Shown here: piece by piece, positions 63,886-64,000 of the stretch
Layout: every line of letters starts with the position of its first letter
How positions within the stretch are numbered: the first letter of the stretch is position 1
From: Embiotoca jacksoni
Lineage: Eukaryota > Chordata > Actinopteri > Embiotocidae
Direction: 5' to 3'
Assembly (NCBI GenBank): GCA_022577435.1
Contig: JAKOON010000011.1
Span: forward strand, 10,549,992 to 10,613,991
Length of the DNA: 64,000 nt
Position numbers and translations under genes: made by a program
Notes under the pieces: generated by a model
Told to the model about the DNA's origin: nothing
Database searches by the model: none
The model's input: only the letters and a program-made list of their open reading frames with translations

Positions 63886-64000
63886 ATGCAGACTCGTCTC
63901 CTGCACACGGTGAATACGACACCATTTCTTATCATTGTGAGGAGGTTATCATTCAGCTCAAAGCTGTGCCTGGTTGCAGCCTCAGAGTTGTTAGTCTTAT

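Overview
The window is vertebrate, most likely teleost, genomic DNA. It has long introns, abundant (CA/TG)n microsatellites, teleost-type interspersed repeats, several introns under 110 bp, and no bacterial-style gene packing. Only one gene can be supported: ttc28 (tetratricopeptide repeat domain 28) on the + strand, present as an internal piece. Twenty consecutive coding exons lie between 24737 and 62788. Joined at their splice sites they give one uninterrupted reading frame of 1235 codons plus 2 nt. The translation follows the remembered order of vertebrate TTC28: about 25 TPR units, then the start of the CHAT region. The N-terminal exon(s) and the C-terminal half, including the rest of the CHAT domain, lie outside the window.

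Layout. 1-24736: no recognisable exon; interpreted as intron or 5' flank upstream of the first visible ttc28 exon. It contains dispersed repeats, long TG/CA arrays, and a CpG- and poly-G-rich block at about 22.3-24.0 kb. 24737-39933: exons 1-6 (TPRs), separated by introns of 3.6, 8.5 and 1.9 kb rich in transposon remnants. 39934-50835: a 10.9 kb intron holding a terminal-inverted-repeat element, two inverted arrays of the same unit, a minisatellite and a 1 kb degenerate GACTTG-type repeat. 50836-58971: exons 7-17, closely spaced, completing the TPR superhelix. 59143-62788: exons 18-20, which begin the CHAT region and contain a conserved Ser/Glu-rich segment. 62789-64000: start of the next intron, with a dispersed repeat.

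Family knowledge: vertebrate TTC28 has been reported as a large TPR protein at the spindle midzone and midbody in dividing cells, acting with Aurora B in midzone condensation. The sequence shows only that the TPR and CHAT order is conserved. Points worth a second look are a GC-AG intron, a competing in-frame splice donor, two donors beside TG microsatellites, recurrent intron positions within TPR units, and three mariner-derived elements with long inverted repeats, two of which share a nested insertion. I see no sign of a novel multi-gene system.
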